Source: Mariprofundus micogutta
GTDB taxonomy: Bacteria; Pseudomonadota; Zetaproteobacteria; Mariprofundales; Mariprofundaceae
Reading direction: 5' to 3'
NCBI RefSeq assembly: GCF_001895085.1
Contig: NZ_BDFD01000015.1
Coordinates: forward strand, 1-64,000
DNA: 64,000 nucleotides
Shown piece after piece: positions 25,628-34,072 of this stretch. The position numbers were made by a program, and so were the translations under genes. Under the pieces are notes generated by a model. It was not told where the DNA came from. It did no database searches and saw only the letters and a program-made list of their open reading frames with translations. Positions within the stretch are counted from its first letter, which is position 1. The number at the start of each line of letters is the position of its first letter.

Positions 25628-26347
25628 ATGAGTAGTCTCCTGCTGATGCAGCAGGCTACAGATTCTCATGATCTATTTCGTTTGATTAATGACGCCCATT
25701 CACCATTGGGTGATATATTTTTCGGCACCATCAGCGGCCTGGGTGATGGCTTGGTTATTTCCCTGCTCTGCTCACTGTTGATGCTGTTCCGGCTGAGGCT
25801 GGGCATTGCTTCTGTGGTTGCATTTATTGTTTCAGGCCTGTTTGCACAGCTGCTGAAACGTCTGTTTGATATGCCACGCCCACCCGCAGTACTCGAGAAT
25901 GTGCATGTGCTGGGGCATAGTCTGACATCGCACAGCTTTCCTTCCGGCCACTCAACGTCCGATGGCGTGATGGTCTTGCTGGCTTTTCTCATCTGGAGTC
26001 GTGCTGACTGGCGCAGCTGGAGTGTTGCGATACTGTTTGTCCTGGCGGCGATTGGCCGAATATATGGCGGAGTACATTTCCCCGTAGATGTTGCTACGGG
26101 CCTCACAATTGGTGTTGTGACGATGTGGCTGTGCTGGAAGGCATCTGAAAGGTTGCCTGTTGAAACATGGCTGGAATCAGCATGGGCATGGAAGGTTCCG
26201 GCGGTGATCGTGGCGGTTCAGGCTGCTGTGCTCGGCCTGGGCTATCATGTACAGCCAGCTACTGCGCAGTCTTTGGCATTGATTTTACCTGTAGCTTCGC
26301 TAGTGATACTGGCACAGGTATGGAAACAGAGGTCGGCAGATGAGTGA
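25628..26347 (+). CDS. PAP2-family membrane phosphatase
   Basis: This 239-residue integral membrane phosphatase has the three PAP2 motifs: KRLFDMPRP, PSGHSTS and the GRIYGGVHFPVDV block with catalytic His. About six hydrophobic segments are present. Likely substrates are undecaprenyl or other lipid phosphates, which the sequence alone does not settle. Its last codons overlap holC by eight bases, so it heads the operon PAP2-holC-PilZ-DUF2461. Confidence 0.85.
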   Translation: MSSLLLMQQATDSHDLFRLINDAHSPLGDIFFGTISGLGDGLVISLLCSLLMLFRLRLGIASVVAFIVSGLFAQLLKRLFDMPRPPAVLENVHVLGHSLTSHSFPSGHSTSDGVMVLLAFLIWSRADWRSWSVAILFVLAAIGRIYGGVHFPVDVATGLTIGVVTMWLCWKASERLPVETWLESAWAWKVPAVIVAVQAAVLGLGYHVQPATAQSLALILPVASLVILAQVWKQRSADE

Positions 26348-26780
26348 TGAGATGAAGGTTCACTTTGAACTACTTGAGCAGCCGGATCGTGTTGAAGGCA
26401 TCGCAAAGTTGCTTCTCAGACGAGGCCGGCTAACACCGTCTGTACTCGTTCTTTGTCCGAATGACGGTTTTGCCGCCCAACTCAATGAACGTTTGTGGAC
26501 GATACATCCCGAATCTTTTCTGGCCCATGGTTTGGCAGACACTGATGTTGAAAAAAATGCAGTCCAGCCAATTCTTTTGGCAACATCGATTGTGCGTGAT
26601 AACCAGCCGGCAGTAATAATAAACGGCGGCCTGGAAGTGCCTCCTGATATTTCCGGCTTTGCTCACCTGGTTGATTTTGTTGATGCTTGGGATGAAGGCC
26701 TTAAACAGGCATCACGTGAGCGTTTTCGCACTTACAGGCAGATGGGTCTGGATCCTAAATATCTGGGGAAGAAATCGTGA
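26340..26780 (+). CDS. holC: DNA polymerase III chi subunit
   Basis: The 146-residue protein fits HolC, the clamp-loader accessory subunit that contacts single-strand binding protein. The family C-terminal signature is present: HLVDFVDAWDEGLKQASRER followed by RFRTYRQMGL. The gene sits between pepA and valS, its usual company in gammaproteobacteria, which supports the call. It overlaps the preceding PAP2 gene and the following PilZ gene by a few bases, so the operon is translationally coupled. Confidence 0.82.
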   Translation: MSDEMKVHFELLEQPDRVEGIAKLLLRRGRLTPSVLVLCPNDGFAAQLNERLWTIHPESFLAHGLADTDVEKNAVQPILLATSIVRDNQPAVIINGGLEVPPDISGFAHLVDFVDAWDEGLKQASRERFRTYRQMGLDPKYLGKKS

Positions 26781-27214
26781 GCAGTTTGAGTATGGATGAC
26801 GAGCGCAGGCAGTATTACCGCCATCCGATCGATATACCGATTCAGGTTTATCCACAGCATGAGTCTGCCGAGTATGCACCGATGTCCGACCTGAGTGAGG
26901 GCGGCCTCTCTTTCCAAACCAATGTGTTTATCGAGGCGGGTAAGGTATTAAGAGTCAGGATTCCCTATGTTGATCCTCCATTCGATGCACCTTGCGTGGT
27001 GTGCTGGCAACGGCCGTTCGAAAACGGTAAGGGTTTTGAGGTTGGTGTGATGTTTCGTGATGAAGAGACAGCTTTCCGTATCAAAATGGTGCAGCAGGTG
27101 TGTCATATAAAGAATTATCAGAAACAGCAGTCGAAAGAGGGACGCAATATCTCATTCGAGGAGGCATCACTTGAGTGGATTGGAAAATTTGCAGCTGATT
27201 TTGGGCGAGCCTGA
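26777..27214 (+). CDS. PilZ-domain protein (predicted cyclic di-GMP receptor)
   Basis: This is a 145-residue cytoplasmic protein whose first 110 residues are a PilZ domain. The arginine cluster is RRQYYRHPIDI and the second motif is DLSEGGLSF, the two parts that grip cyclic di-GMP. The C-terminal 35 residues are charged and helical. The start is a GTG overlapping the holC stop; an ATG five codons later is possible. The output partner is unknown. The pilus-type ATPase with MshEN-like repeats upstream is a second possible cyclic di-GMP target in this region. Confidence 0.85.
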   Translation: MSSLSMDDERRQYYRHPIDIPIQVYPQHESAEYAPMSDLSEGGLSFQTNVFIEAGKVLRVRIPYVDPPFDAPCVVCWQRPFENGKGFEVGVMFRDEETAFRIKMVQQVCHIKNYQKQQSKEGRNISFEEASLEWIGKFAADFGRA

Positions 27215-27895
27215 ATGAACTATTTCTCTACTGAAACATTCGCTTTTCTGGAAGAGCTTACCGAGAACAATAACCGCGACTGGTTTAATGATAACAAGCA
27301 GCGCTATGAAGAAGTGGTGCGCGGTCCTGCACTGGCCTTGATCGAGGCTGTGGGTGTGAAGTTGCCGGAAATCTCACCGCATTTCAGAGCCGATGCGAGA
27401 AAAATGGGTGGTTCGCTGATGCGGGTTTATCGTGATACGCGATTCGGCAAAGATAAAACACCGTATAAAACCAATATTGGGATCCAGTTTCGTCACGAAG
27501 CAGGCAAGGACGTACACGCCCCGGGTTACTATCTGCATATTAGTGCTGCTGAATGTTTTGTCGGTGTCGGCACCTGGCATCCGCCATCGGAGGCCCTGTA
27601 TAAAATCCGTGATCTGATGGCCAATGAGCCCGACCTCTGGCTGCATGCTCGTGATGACGCCCAGTTCAGCCGCTGGTTCAATCTGGTGGGGGATAGCCTG
27701 AAAACCGCACCACGTGGTTTTGATAAAACGCATCCGGTGATTGATGATATCAAACGTAAAGATTTTATCGGAATCAGTGATCTGGCACCGGCCCTGATTG
27801 AGCAGGAAGATCTGGCAGATATCGTCTGCGACTATTTCAAAGCTGGTCGCTCACTCATGGCATTTCTCTGTAAAGCACAGCGGGTTCCATTTTAA
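27215..27895 (+). CDS. DUF2461 family protein
   Basis: This 226-residue soluble protein is of the DUF2461 (TIGR02453) family. The family hallmarks are visible: ENNNRDWFNDNKQRYEE near residue 18, the RVYRDTRFGKDKTPYKTNIG block near 70, and the GYYLHI segment. The biochemical role of the family is not established. The ATG directly follows the PilZ stop with no gap, making it the last gene of the PAP2-holC-PilZ operon. Confidence 0.85.
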   Translation: MNYFSTETFAFLEELTENNNRDWFNDNKQRYEEVVRGPALALIEAVGVKLPEISPHFRADARKMGGSLMRVYRDTRFGKDKTPYKTNIGIQFRHEAGKDVHAPGYYLHISAAECFVGVGTWHPPSEALYKIRDLMANEPDLWLHARDDAQFSRWFNLVGDSLKTAPRGFDKTHPVIDDIKRKDFIGISDLAPALIEQEDLADIVCDYFKAGRSLMAFLCKAQRVPF

Positions 27896-27974
27896 ACGGA
27901 TATTCACTGGTTGCCCGATGGGTAGCAGACCGTAGGATGGCCGTCTAATCTGTAACCGGTACCGAGGATTTTCC

Positions 27975-30632
27975 ATGAGCCAGCACGAGCTTGCTAAAAT
28001 TTACGACCCGCAGGCGGTTGAACCTGCAATCAATGACCAGTGGTTGAATTCGGATGCATTTCGCCCGAAAACCATCAGCGGAGACAAATCCGACGATGCA
28101 TACTGCATCGTGATTCCTCCACCGAATGTGACTGGCAGCCTGCATATGGGGCATGCATTCACTTTTACTATTCAGGATATGCTGATTCGCTGGCAACGTA
28201 TGAAAGGCAAATCGGTACTGTGGCAGCCGGGTACTGACCATGCCGGCATTGCAACACAGATGGTTGTCGAGCGGCTTCTCGATAAGGAAGGTGTACACCG
28301 CCGTGATCTTGGACGTGAGCGTTTTCTTGACCGGGTATGGGAGTGGAAAGAAGAATCCGGCGGAACTATCGTTTCGCAGCTCAAACGCCTAGGTGCATCG
28401 TGTGACTGGAGTCGTGAACGTTTTACACTTGATGAAGGTTTGTCTGATGCTGTTCGTGAAGTCTTCGTACGTCTGTATGAAGAGGGACTGATTTATCGCG
28501 GTAAACGTCTGGTAAACTGGGATCCGGTACTTGAGACAGCAGTTTCTGACCTTGAAGTTGAACATGAAGAGGAACAGGGCCACTTCTGGCATATTCAGTA
28601 TCCGCATGCGGACGATCCATCCAAGCACGTGATTGTTGCAACCACACGTCCTGAAACCATGCTGGGTGACGGTGCGGTTGCAGTGCACCCTGATGATGAA
28701 CGTTATAAAGCTCTGATCGGTAAGCAGCTGATTCTACCACTGTGTAATCGTACGATCCCTGTGATTGCTGATGAGTATGTCGATCCCGAATTCGGTACAG
28801 GCTGCGTGAAGATTACCCCGGCGCATGATTTTAACGATTACGATGTCGGTAAACGTCACGATCTTCCGTTGCTGAACATTTTTACCAATCGTGCCCACAT
28901 TGCTAAGGAAGATTTCATCCCTGAGCAGTATCACGGTCTGGATCGTTATGAAGCACGCGAACGTATGGTGGCTGACCTCGAAGCAGAGGGACTGCTGTAC
29001 AAGATTGAAGAGCATACGCACAAGGTTGGGCGAGGCGATCGTTCGCATGCTGTGATTGAGCCGTATCTGACCGATCAGTGGTATGTGGATATCAAACCAT
29101 TGGCAGCGCCTGCCATTGCTGCCGTAGAAGACGGTGATATCAAGTTTGTGCCGCAACACTGGGAAAAAACCTATTTTGAGTGGATGCGCAATATTCAGGA
29201 CTGGTGTATCTCCCGTCAGCTCTGGTGGGGTCATCGGATTCCTGCCTGGTATTGTGAAGACTGTGATCATATTTCGGTAAGTCGTGAAACGGTTGAATGC
29301 TGTGCCGGTTGTGGATCTAAAAATATCCGTCAGGATGAAGATGTTCTCGATACATGGTTTTCATCTGGTCTGTGGCCATTCTCCACTCTGGGCTGGCCTG
29401 AAAGCACCAAAGAACTGGAAGAGTTCTATTCGACCAATGTGCTGGTCACCGGTTTTGATATCATTTTCTTCTGGGTTGCCCGCATGATCATGATGGGCAT
29501 GAAATTCACTGATAAGGTTCCGTTTAAGGATATCTATATTCATGCACTGATTCGTGATGCGCAGGGACAGAAGATGTCCAAGTCCAAGGGGAATGTGATT
29601 GATCCGCTGGAGATTATCGGTGATTACGGCGCTGATGCGCTGCGTTTTACGCTGGCGCATATGGCAACACCGGGTCGCGATGTGAAGCTGGATATCAAAC
29701 GCATTGAATCCAACCGTAACTTCATGAACAAAATCTGGAATGCCGCTCGTTTCGTATTTATGAATCGGGGAGATGCCAAACCGGATGCCTCGATTCAGCC
29801 GGAACTGGATGTGAACCGCTGGATCCTCAGTGAACTCAACAGCTGTGCTGCAGATGTAGAGAAAGCACTGATAGATTACCGTTTTAATGAGGCGGCTGGT
29901 ACGCTGTACAACTTCATCTGGGGCAATTACTGCGACTGGTATGTGGAGGCGGCCAAGGTTGCACTTTACGGTGATGATCAAGCGGCCAAGGCCGAGACTC
30001 AGGTCGTGATGTTGACGGCCCTGGATGGTTGGTTACGTCTGCTGCATCCGATTTGCCCGTTCATTACTGAAACCCTGTTTCAGGAGCTTCACGGTCCGGA
30101 TGCAAGATTGGTGACCGATGACTGGGCACAGGGTTATGTCTCTGATGATCAGGCTGTAAGGCGTATGAACCGCGTGATGGAGGTGGTCTCTGCGATCCGT
30201 TCTGTGCGTGGTGAGATGAATGTGAATCCGGGTAAACGCATCGCTGCGGTCATTGCATGTGATGCTGAAGTTCGGGCCGATCTTGAGGCTGAGCAGAAGC
30301 TGTTGATCTCTCTGGCCAAGCTGGAGTCGGTGGCATGGCAGGATGCTGATACGGAAGTTGAAGGCGCTGCTGTTGCACCGCTGGCTGAGGCAAAGGTCTA
30401 CCTCCCTTTGGCAGGGCTGATCAATGTTGCTGAGGAGACGGCCAGGCTTGAGAAGAACATCGCCAAGCTTGATAAAGATATCACCATGAACGAAGGCAAG
30501 CTCGCTAATGAACGATTCTGCGCGAATGCGCCGGAAGCGGTAGTTGCCAAGGTCAGGCTTGATCTTGACGAGGCCAAAGCCAAACGAGATGAGATGGTGG
30601 CAGGTATCAAACGTTTGAGTTCACTGGTCTAG
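27975..30632 (+). CDS. valS: Valyl-tRNA synthetase
   Basis: This 885-residue class I synthetase charges tRNA-Val. The HIGH-type motif is GSLHMGHAFTF, the KMSKS motif is QKMSKSKGNVIDP, and the CP1 editing domain containing TTRPETMLGD lies between them. The C-terminal 65 residues form the coiled-coil arm typical of ValS. Length and order are normal. It has a short upstream gap of 79 bases after DUF2461 and a strong terminator behind. Confidence 0.96.
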   Translation: MSQHELAKIYDPQAVEPAINDQWLNSDAFRPKTISGDKSDDAYCIVIPPPNVTGSLHMGHAFTFTIQDMLIRWQRMKGKSVLWQPGTDHAGIATQMVVERLLDKEGVHRRDLGRERFLDRVWEWKEESGGTIVSQLKRLGASCDWSRERFTLDEGLSDAVREVFVRLYEEGLIYRGKRLVNWDPVLETAVSDLEVEHEEEQGHFWHIQYPHADDPSKHVIVATTRPETMLGDGAVAVHPDDERYKALIGKQLILPLCNRTIPVIADEYVDPEFGTGCVKITPAHDFNDYDVGKRHDLPLLNIFTNRAHIAKEDFIPEQYHGLDRYEARERMVADLEAEGLLYKIEEHTHKVGRGDRSHAVIEPYLTDQWYVDIKPLAAPAIAAVEDGDIKFVPQHWEKTYFEWMRNIQDWCISRQLWWGHRIPAWYCEDCDHISVSRETVECCAGCGSKNIRQDEDVLDTWFSSGLWPFSTLGWPESTKELEEFYSTNVLVTGFDIIFFWVARMIMMGMKFTDKVPFKDIYIHALIRDAQGQKMSKSKGNVIDPLEIIGDYGADALRFTLAHMATPGRDVKLDIKRIESNRNFMNKIWNAARFVFMNRGDAKPDASIQPELDVNRWILSELNSCAADVEKALIDYRFNEAAGTLYNFIWGNYCDWYVEAAKVALYGDDQAAKAETQVVMLTALDGWLRLLHPICPFITETLFQELHGPDARLVTDDWAQGYVSDDQAVRRMNRVMEVVSAIRSVRGEMNVNPGKRIAAVIACDAEVRADLEAEQKLLISLAKLESVAWQDADTEVEGAAVAPLAEAKVYLPLAGLINVAEETARLEKNIAKLDKDITMNEGKLANERFCANAPEAVVAKVRLDLDEAKAKRDEMVAGIKRLSSLV

Positions 30633-30655
30633 CTGTCTAACTATCCCAGGACTTT

Positions 30656-30695
30656 AAAGAGGAGGCCATTTGTAGCAGATGGTCTCCTCTTTTTG
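30656..30695 (+). terminator. Terminator after valS
   Basis: AGAGGAGGCCAT and ATGGTCTCCTCT form a long stem with one internal mismatch, then T5 on the plus strand. On the minus strand it is followed only by TTT, so it would be weaker for an RNA reading leftward. Confidence 0.85.
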
Positions 30696-30784
30696 TTGGT
30701 GCAAACCCTTGGCATCCGGCCAGAGTCAAGGGAGGGGGAAAGGAGGCTGACCGGATGCCCGTTACAGTGAATGGTCGATTTATA
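30656..30784 (-). ncRNA. Candidate small RNA: C-rich-loop hairpin before a terminator (copy b)
   Basis: On the minus strand, GGCATCCGG (30759-30751) pairs with CCGGATGCC (30719-30711), with three more pairs inside. The loop contains CCTCCTTTCCCCCTCCC. A TATAAA box (30784-30779) lies about 20 bases upstream, though I found no good -35 element. The valS terminator stem follows 16 bases later with a weak T-tract. The layout matches the other three copies, so I call it with caution. Confidence 0.4.
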
Positions 30785-30815
30785 GTGCAAATGCTTACAG
30801 AGATTGGAGATATTT

Positions 30816-30846
30816 CTATGCAATGGTAAATAGTTCCATTGCATAG
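30816..30846. promoter_or_regulatory. Perfect palindrome, probable activator (enhancer) site
   Basis: CTATGCAATGG (30816-30826) and CCATTGCATAG (30836-30846) are exact complements separated by TAAATAGTT. The centre lies about 105 bases before the predicted start of the sigma-54-type promoter at 30910, the usual distance for an enhancer-binding protein. It also lies about 60 bases before the predicted start of the leftward RNA. There is no T-tract, so it is not a terminator. Confidence 0.55.
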
Positions 30847-30909
30847 GAAATAGTATCACTGTTATTTATCCAGGATCCTCCAGACTAATTGATAATGAGG
30901 ACTTATATG

Positions 30910-30924
30910 TGGCACGAATTATGC
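30910..30924 (+). promoter_or_regulatory. Sigma-54-type promoter of the 60-residue gene
   Basis: TGGCACGAATTATGC has a perfect -24 element (TGGCACG) and a -12 GC at exact spacing, with one mismatch (ATGC for TTGC). The predicted start is near 30936, 52 bases before the gene's ATG. Confidence 0.65.
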
Positions 30925-30987
30925 GATATATAACTACAAAGAGATGAAATGGCCGGTGGAGCCAAATATCCCCGGCAGGAGGTGCTT

Positions 30988-31170
30988 ATGGAAAGCATCC
31001 GTGCACAAAGAATCGCAGATCGCTTCGCTGGAAACCTGAATTTTATGGTAAAATCTTGTAGTGGAGGTTTGCTGGTTCGCTATCACCAACACACGCATTA
31101 CTTTGTTCGAGAGTCTTGCTTCTGGTCGTATGTCTATATGGCTGCAGGATTACCGGTTGAAAAACTCTGA
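30988..31170 (+). CDS. 60-residue orphan protein under a sigma-54-type promoter
   Basis: An AGGAGG ribosome site five bases before the ATG supports translation of a 60-residue basic protein, beginning MESIRAQRIADRF. It has no signal peptide or clear membrane helix. Its middle is rich in His, Tyr and Phe (VRYHQHTHYFVRESCFWSYV) with two cysteines. The upstream palindrome and sigma-54-type promoter suggest conditional expression. It is convergent with cpxA, 12 bases apart. I recognise no family. Confidence 0.6.
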   Translation: MESIRAQRIADRFAGNLNFMVKSCSGGLLVRYHQHTHYFVRESCFWSYVYMAAGLPVEKL

Positions 31171-31182
31171 GTGCAGAAGCCT

Positions 31183-32541
31183 CTATAGTTTTGGTAAGCT
31201 GATTTGTATCTCCAGCCCTCCCTCCGGATGGTTCCGGGCATGTATTGTGCCGTGGTGCATTGAAATGGCCCGCTTGGCAATGGCAAGACCGAGGCCGTAA
31301 CCGCTGGCGCTACTCGTATGATGACGTTCTCGCGCTTCAGAAGCCCTGAAGAAAGGCTCGAAGAGATCTGACAATACCGATTCATCAGCGCCTTCACCAA
31401 AATCACGAACAGTGATCACAGCTTCAGTGGGCTGGCACAGCAATGCAACTTCAACACTGCCATGCTCCCTTGTATGTCTGATGGCATTGCGAATAACATT
31501 ATCTAGAGCACGACCAATCCATAACGGGTCACCGGATACTATACATGTGTCGATTTGAAGCGGAGAAACTTGTTTATCCGAAGCTTCTGCTTCATATGCA
31601 GCATCGCTCAGAACGGTTTGGATGAGATCGTGCAATTGCAGCGGTTTGTTTTCAGCCTGTACCGCACCCTGTTCAAAACGGGCAAGTGTTAATACCTCAC
31701 CAATCAACTCATTAAGTCTTTCAGCCTCCAGCTCGATACGATCAAGTTCATCACTTGCCTTGTCATCAGCTTCATTGCGGGCCAACTCCAGAGCAACCTG
31801 CAAACGGGAAAGAGGTGAGCGCAATTCATGCGAGATATCCCGTAACAACTGTTTGTGACTGTTTACCAGGCTGCCGAGCGCCTCGGCCATATGATCGAAG
31901 CTTCTTGCAAGATCGCCGAGTTCATCCTTGCGACTGGAAACAATTGATGGAGCTCTGGCTTTAAAATCTCCTGCTGCAAGTTGTTTGCCACTTTGCTTTA
32001 ACTGACGAATGGGCTGTGTGAACATGCGCGTTAACAGCCAGCTGATGAGTAATATAACCAGCAGGGCAATAGCGACTCTGATCAGCAACATCTGCCTGCC
32101 ACCTTGTTTCATGATGTCCGGAGAGAGGTGGGTGCCAGCCAGCCAGTAGTATTGCTGTCCCTCATGCATAATCGGAAGTGCGACCCCCAGTCTGGGTGGA
32201 TTAATCATGGTGATTTTCTTTTGCTCACGTTGCACCTGTTCCAGCAGAGGTTGTAGAGGTCTTCGGATTGGGCGGTTCAGTACATGTCTGCCTTCAGCAT
32301 CAATCAGCACAGCCTGGAAATGCTGGCTGCGCGAGGCATGTCTTTGCCATTGTCGATAGGCAATAGCACCTTCGTCTGCATACAGGCTGACAGCTGTTTC
32401 ACCCATGCTTGTCAGTGTATTCAGGCGTGCTTCAATGGCCTGATTTTCCATCAGCCATTTTTGACTCAGCCAGCCGGACAGTCCTGCAGTCACCAGAAGG
32501 GTGAGCATGAGCAGAAAAAATATTTTCCAGTATAGTCTCAT
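31183..32541 (-). CDS. cpxA: CpxA-like sensor histidine kinase
   Basis: This 452-residue membrane kinase has an N-terminal helix (about 6-26), a periplasmic sensor of about 125 residues, a second helix (about 152-170), a HAMP segment, and HisKA with the phosphoacceptor in RDISHELRSPLSRLQVAL. The ATPase boxes follow (DNVIRNAIRHT, DFGEGAD, GYGLGLAIAKRA). The CpxA call rests on architecture, the adjacent CpxR-like regulator three bases upstream, and the divergent Spy/CpxP-like gene. The family senses misfolded envelope proteins. Confidence 0.8.
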   Translation of the reverse strand: MRLYWKIFFLLMLTLLVTAGLSGWLSQKWLMENQAIEARLNTLTSMGETAVSLYADEGAIAYRQWQRHASRSQHFQAVLIDAEGRHVLNRPIRRPLQPLLEQVQREQKKITMINPPRLGVALPIMHEGQQYYWLAGTHLSPDIMKQGGRQMLLIRVAIALLVILLISWLLTRMFTQPIRQLKQSGKQLAAGDFKARAPSIVSSRKDELGDLARSFDHMAEALGSLVNSHKQLLRDISHELRSPLSRLQVALELARNEADDKASDELDRIELEAERLNELIGEVLTLARFEQGAVQAENKPLQLHDLIQTVLSDAAYEAEASDKQVSPLQIDTCIVSGDPLWIGRALDNVIRNAIRHTREHGSVEVALLCQPTEAVITVRDFGEGADESVLSDLFEPFFRASEARERHHTSSASGYGLGLAIAKRAISMHHGTIHARNHPEGGLEIQISLPKL

Positions 32542-32544
32542 GAC

Positions 32545-33228
32545 TTACTCAGGAACAAATAACCAGCCAATGCCGCGAACTGTTTTGATACGCGGTTCGT
32601 GATTAACTGTCTCAGAAAGTTTTTTTCGCAGGTGGCCGATATGTACATCCAGTGTTCGATCAAACGGGCCATAGCGTTTTCCGAGTGCGGTCTGACTCAA
32701 TTCATGTTTGCTGACCACTTCACCGGCATGTTGCATGAGTGCCGCCAGGATATTGTATTCCGTTGCAGTGAGTTCAAGAGCCTGTCCATTTTCAAACACA
32801 GTGCGTGACTGTGCTTGCCACTCAATGCTTCCGAATCGATTGTCCTGTATATCACCGCTGTTCTGTTGTTCACTGCTACGGCGCAATACAGCTCTGATAC
32901 GCGCAGCCAGTTCTCTCGGGTTACACGGTTTGGGCAGGTAATCATCGGCTCCGAGTTCCAGCCCGATAATGCGATCCATCTCTTCACCGCGAGCGGTGAG
33001 CATAATCACCGGCATGCTTGAGAACTGACGCAGTTCACGCAGCAGATCCATGCCGTTCTTACCCGGCATCATGATATCAAGCACGGCCAGTTCAAAGCTA
33101 TCCTGCTTCAGTCTTTCCAGACCGGACAGACCATCATGCTCCGCCTCTACTTCAAAGCCTTCGGAGCTCAGGAAACGACCCATTAGTTCGCACAGTTCAC
33201 GGTCGTCATCAATTAACAGAATCGTCAT
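32545..33228 (-). CDS. cpxR: CpxR-like OmpR-family response regulator
   Basis: The 227-residue regulator has a receiver domain with DDD near residues 7-9, the phospho-Asp in LAVLDIMMPGKNG and Lys in YLPKPCNPREL. A winged-helix DNA-binding domain follows (about 130-225), with RTLDVHIGHLRKKL and RTVRGIGWLF. It is transcribed leftward with cpxA after a three-base gap. The divergent Spy/CpxP-like gene and a CpxR-type box in the shared promoter region support its identity and suggest autoregulation. Confidence 0.83.
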   Translation of the reverse strand: MTILLIDDDRELCELMGRFLSSEGFEVEAEHDGLSGLERLKQDSFELAVLDIMMPGKNGMDLLRELRQFSSMPVIMLTARGEEMDRIIGLELGADDYLPKPCNPRELAARIRAVLRRSSEQQNSGDIQDNRFGSIEWQAQSRTVFENGQALELTATEYNILAALMQHAGEVVSKHELSQTALGKRYGPFDRTLDVHIGHLRKKLSETVNHEPRIKTVRGIGWLFVPE

Positions 33229-33268
33229 AACGCTATATTGCCACGAAAATGACCTGCGGGAAGCCGCT

Positions 33269-33284
33269 TTTACGCTTTCTTTAC
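33269..33284. promoter_or_regulatory. CpxR-type binding box
   Basis: TTTACGCTTTCTTTAC reads on the minus strand as GTAAA-N6-GTAAA, close to the CpxR consensus of two GTAAA half-sites about five bases apart. It lies between the divergent cpxR and Spy/CpxP-like genes, 40 bases from the cpxR start. Confidence 0.6.
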
Positions 33285-33392
33285 ATATTCAGGCACATCT
33301 TTTTCAAATCCTGTGATCCGCTTTGCAGAGAAAAGAAGAGCATTCGATCTGCGCGGTGAGAAACGTGCAGAGAAATACATCAGGAGTAGATC

Positions 33393-33890
33393 ATGACCCA
33401 AACATATAAAGAACCATCAAACTGGATAACTGTACTGAGCTTTGCTGTGGCAGCCATGCTGGCAGTGAGCTTTGCCAATATGGCGTATGCATTTCCTCCG
33501 GGTGGCGGTGGCGGCATGCAGCGAATGGAGCGTATGGCCGATGAATTGAATCTGACCGACCAGCAACGACAGCAGTTCAAGCAGATTCATCGGGATAATC
33601 GCGGTGCCGGTATGATCATTCGTGATGCAATGCAGGATAACCGTGATGCAATGCAGAAACTTGATCCGGGCGCTAAGGGGTACAGCAAGCAGGTGGCAAA
33701 ACTGGCCGATGAAAAAGCCGATCTGGTGAAGCAGATGACTGTACATCGTGCTGAAGTACGTGCTGAAATCCACGCGATTTTGACACCGGAACAGCGCACA
33801 AAAGCTGCCGAATTGAAGAAAAACTTCCGCAAGGGAGGAAAAGGTGGCTTTGGACGCGGTGGTCCTGGATCAGGTCGTTGCAATAATTAA
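33393..33890 (+). CDS. cpxP: Spy/CpxP-like periplasmic LTxxQ protein
   Basis: This 165-residue exported protein has a signal sequence near residues 12-33 ending MAYA-FPPG. The mature part is all-helical and basic, with two LTxxQ motifs, LNLTDQQRQQF and ILTPEQRTKA, the hallmark of Spy and CpxP. Such proteins are periplasmic chaperones or Cpx inhibitors. The glycine-rich tail (KGGKGGFGRGGPGSG) is unusual. Location opposite cpxRA with a CpxR-type box supports Cpx control. Whether it acts more like Spy or CpxP is open. Confidence 0.8.
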   Translation: MTQTYKEPSNWITVLSFAVAAMLAVSFANMAYAFPPGGGGGMQRMERMADELNLTDQQRQQFKQIHRDNRGAGMIIRDAMQDNRDAMQKLDPGAKGYSKQVAKLADEKADLVKQMTVHRAEVRAEIHAILTPEQRTKAAELKKNFRKGGKGGFGRGGPGSGRCNN

Positions 33891-33938
33891 GGATTCTCAG
33901 AGAAATTCAGTGAATCCTTGCAGTCCACGCATGGCCTG

Positions 33939-33968
33939 CTGAAAAACTATATGGACGTAGTTTTTCAG
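33939..33968. repeat. Perfect 11-bp inverted repeat after cpxP
   Basis: CTGAAAAACTA and TAGTTTTTCAG are exact complements around TATGGACG, 48 bases after the cpxP stop. It has T5 inside the stem and no GC-rich core, so it is a poor terminator. It may be a regulatory hairpin or the remains of a mobile terminal repeat. Confidence 0.5.
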
Positions 33969-34017
33969 GGTTTCCTAAATTGAACGACTCAACCGGCACA
34001 GGCAATGCCATGACATG

Positions 34018-34050
34018 AAACGCCCTGTATTATTGCAGGGCGTTTTTTTC
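34018..34050 (+). terminator. Terminator between cpxP and uup
   Basis: AAACGCCCTG and CAGGGCGTTT form a ten-pair stem with an eight-base loop, followed by further T residues. It ends cpxP transcription shortly before the uup start. Confidence 0.85.
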
Positions 34051-34072
34051 ATTTCACGGTTATGCTTCGCTC

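Noticed and set aside
33991-34006. CGGCACAGGCAATGCC before uup as another sigma-54-type site
   Set aside because: It has the GG-N10-GC spacing but lacks the -25 T, has ATGC at -12, and is followed within 15 bases by a terminator, so it could not drive uup.
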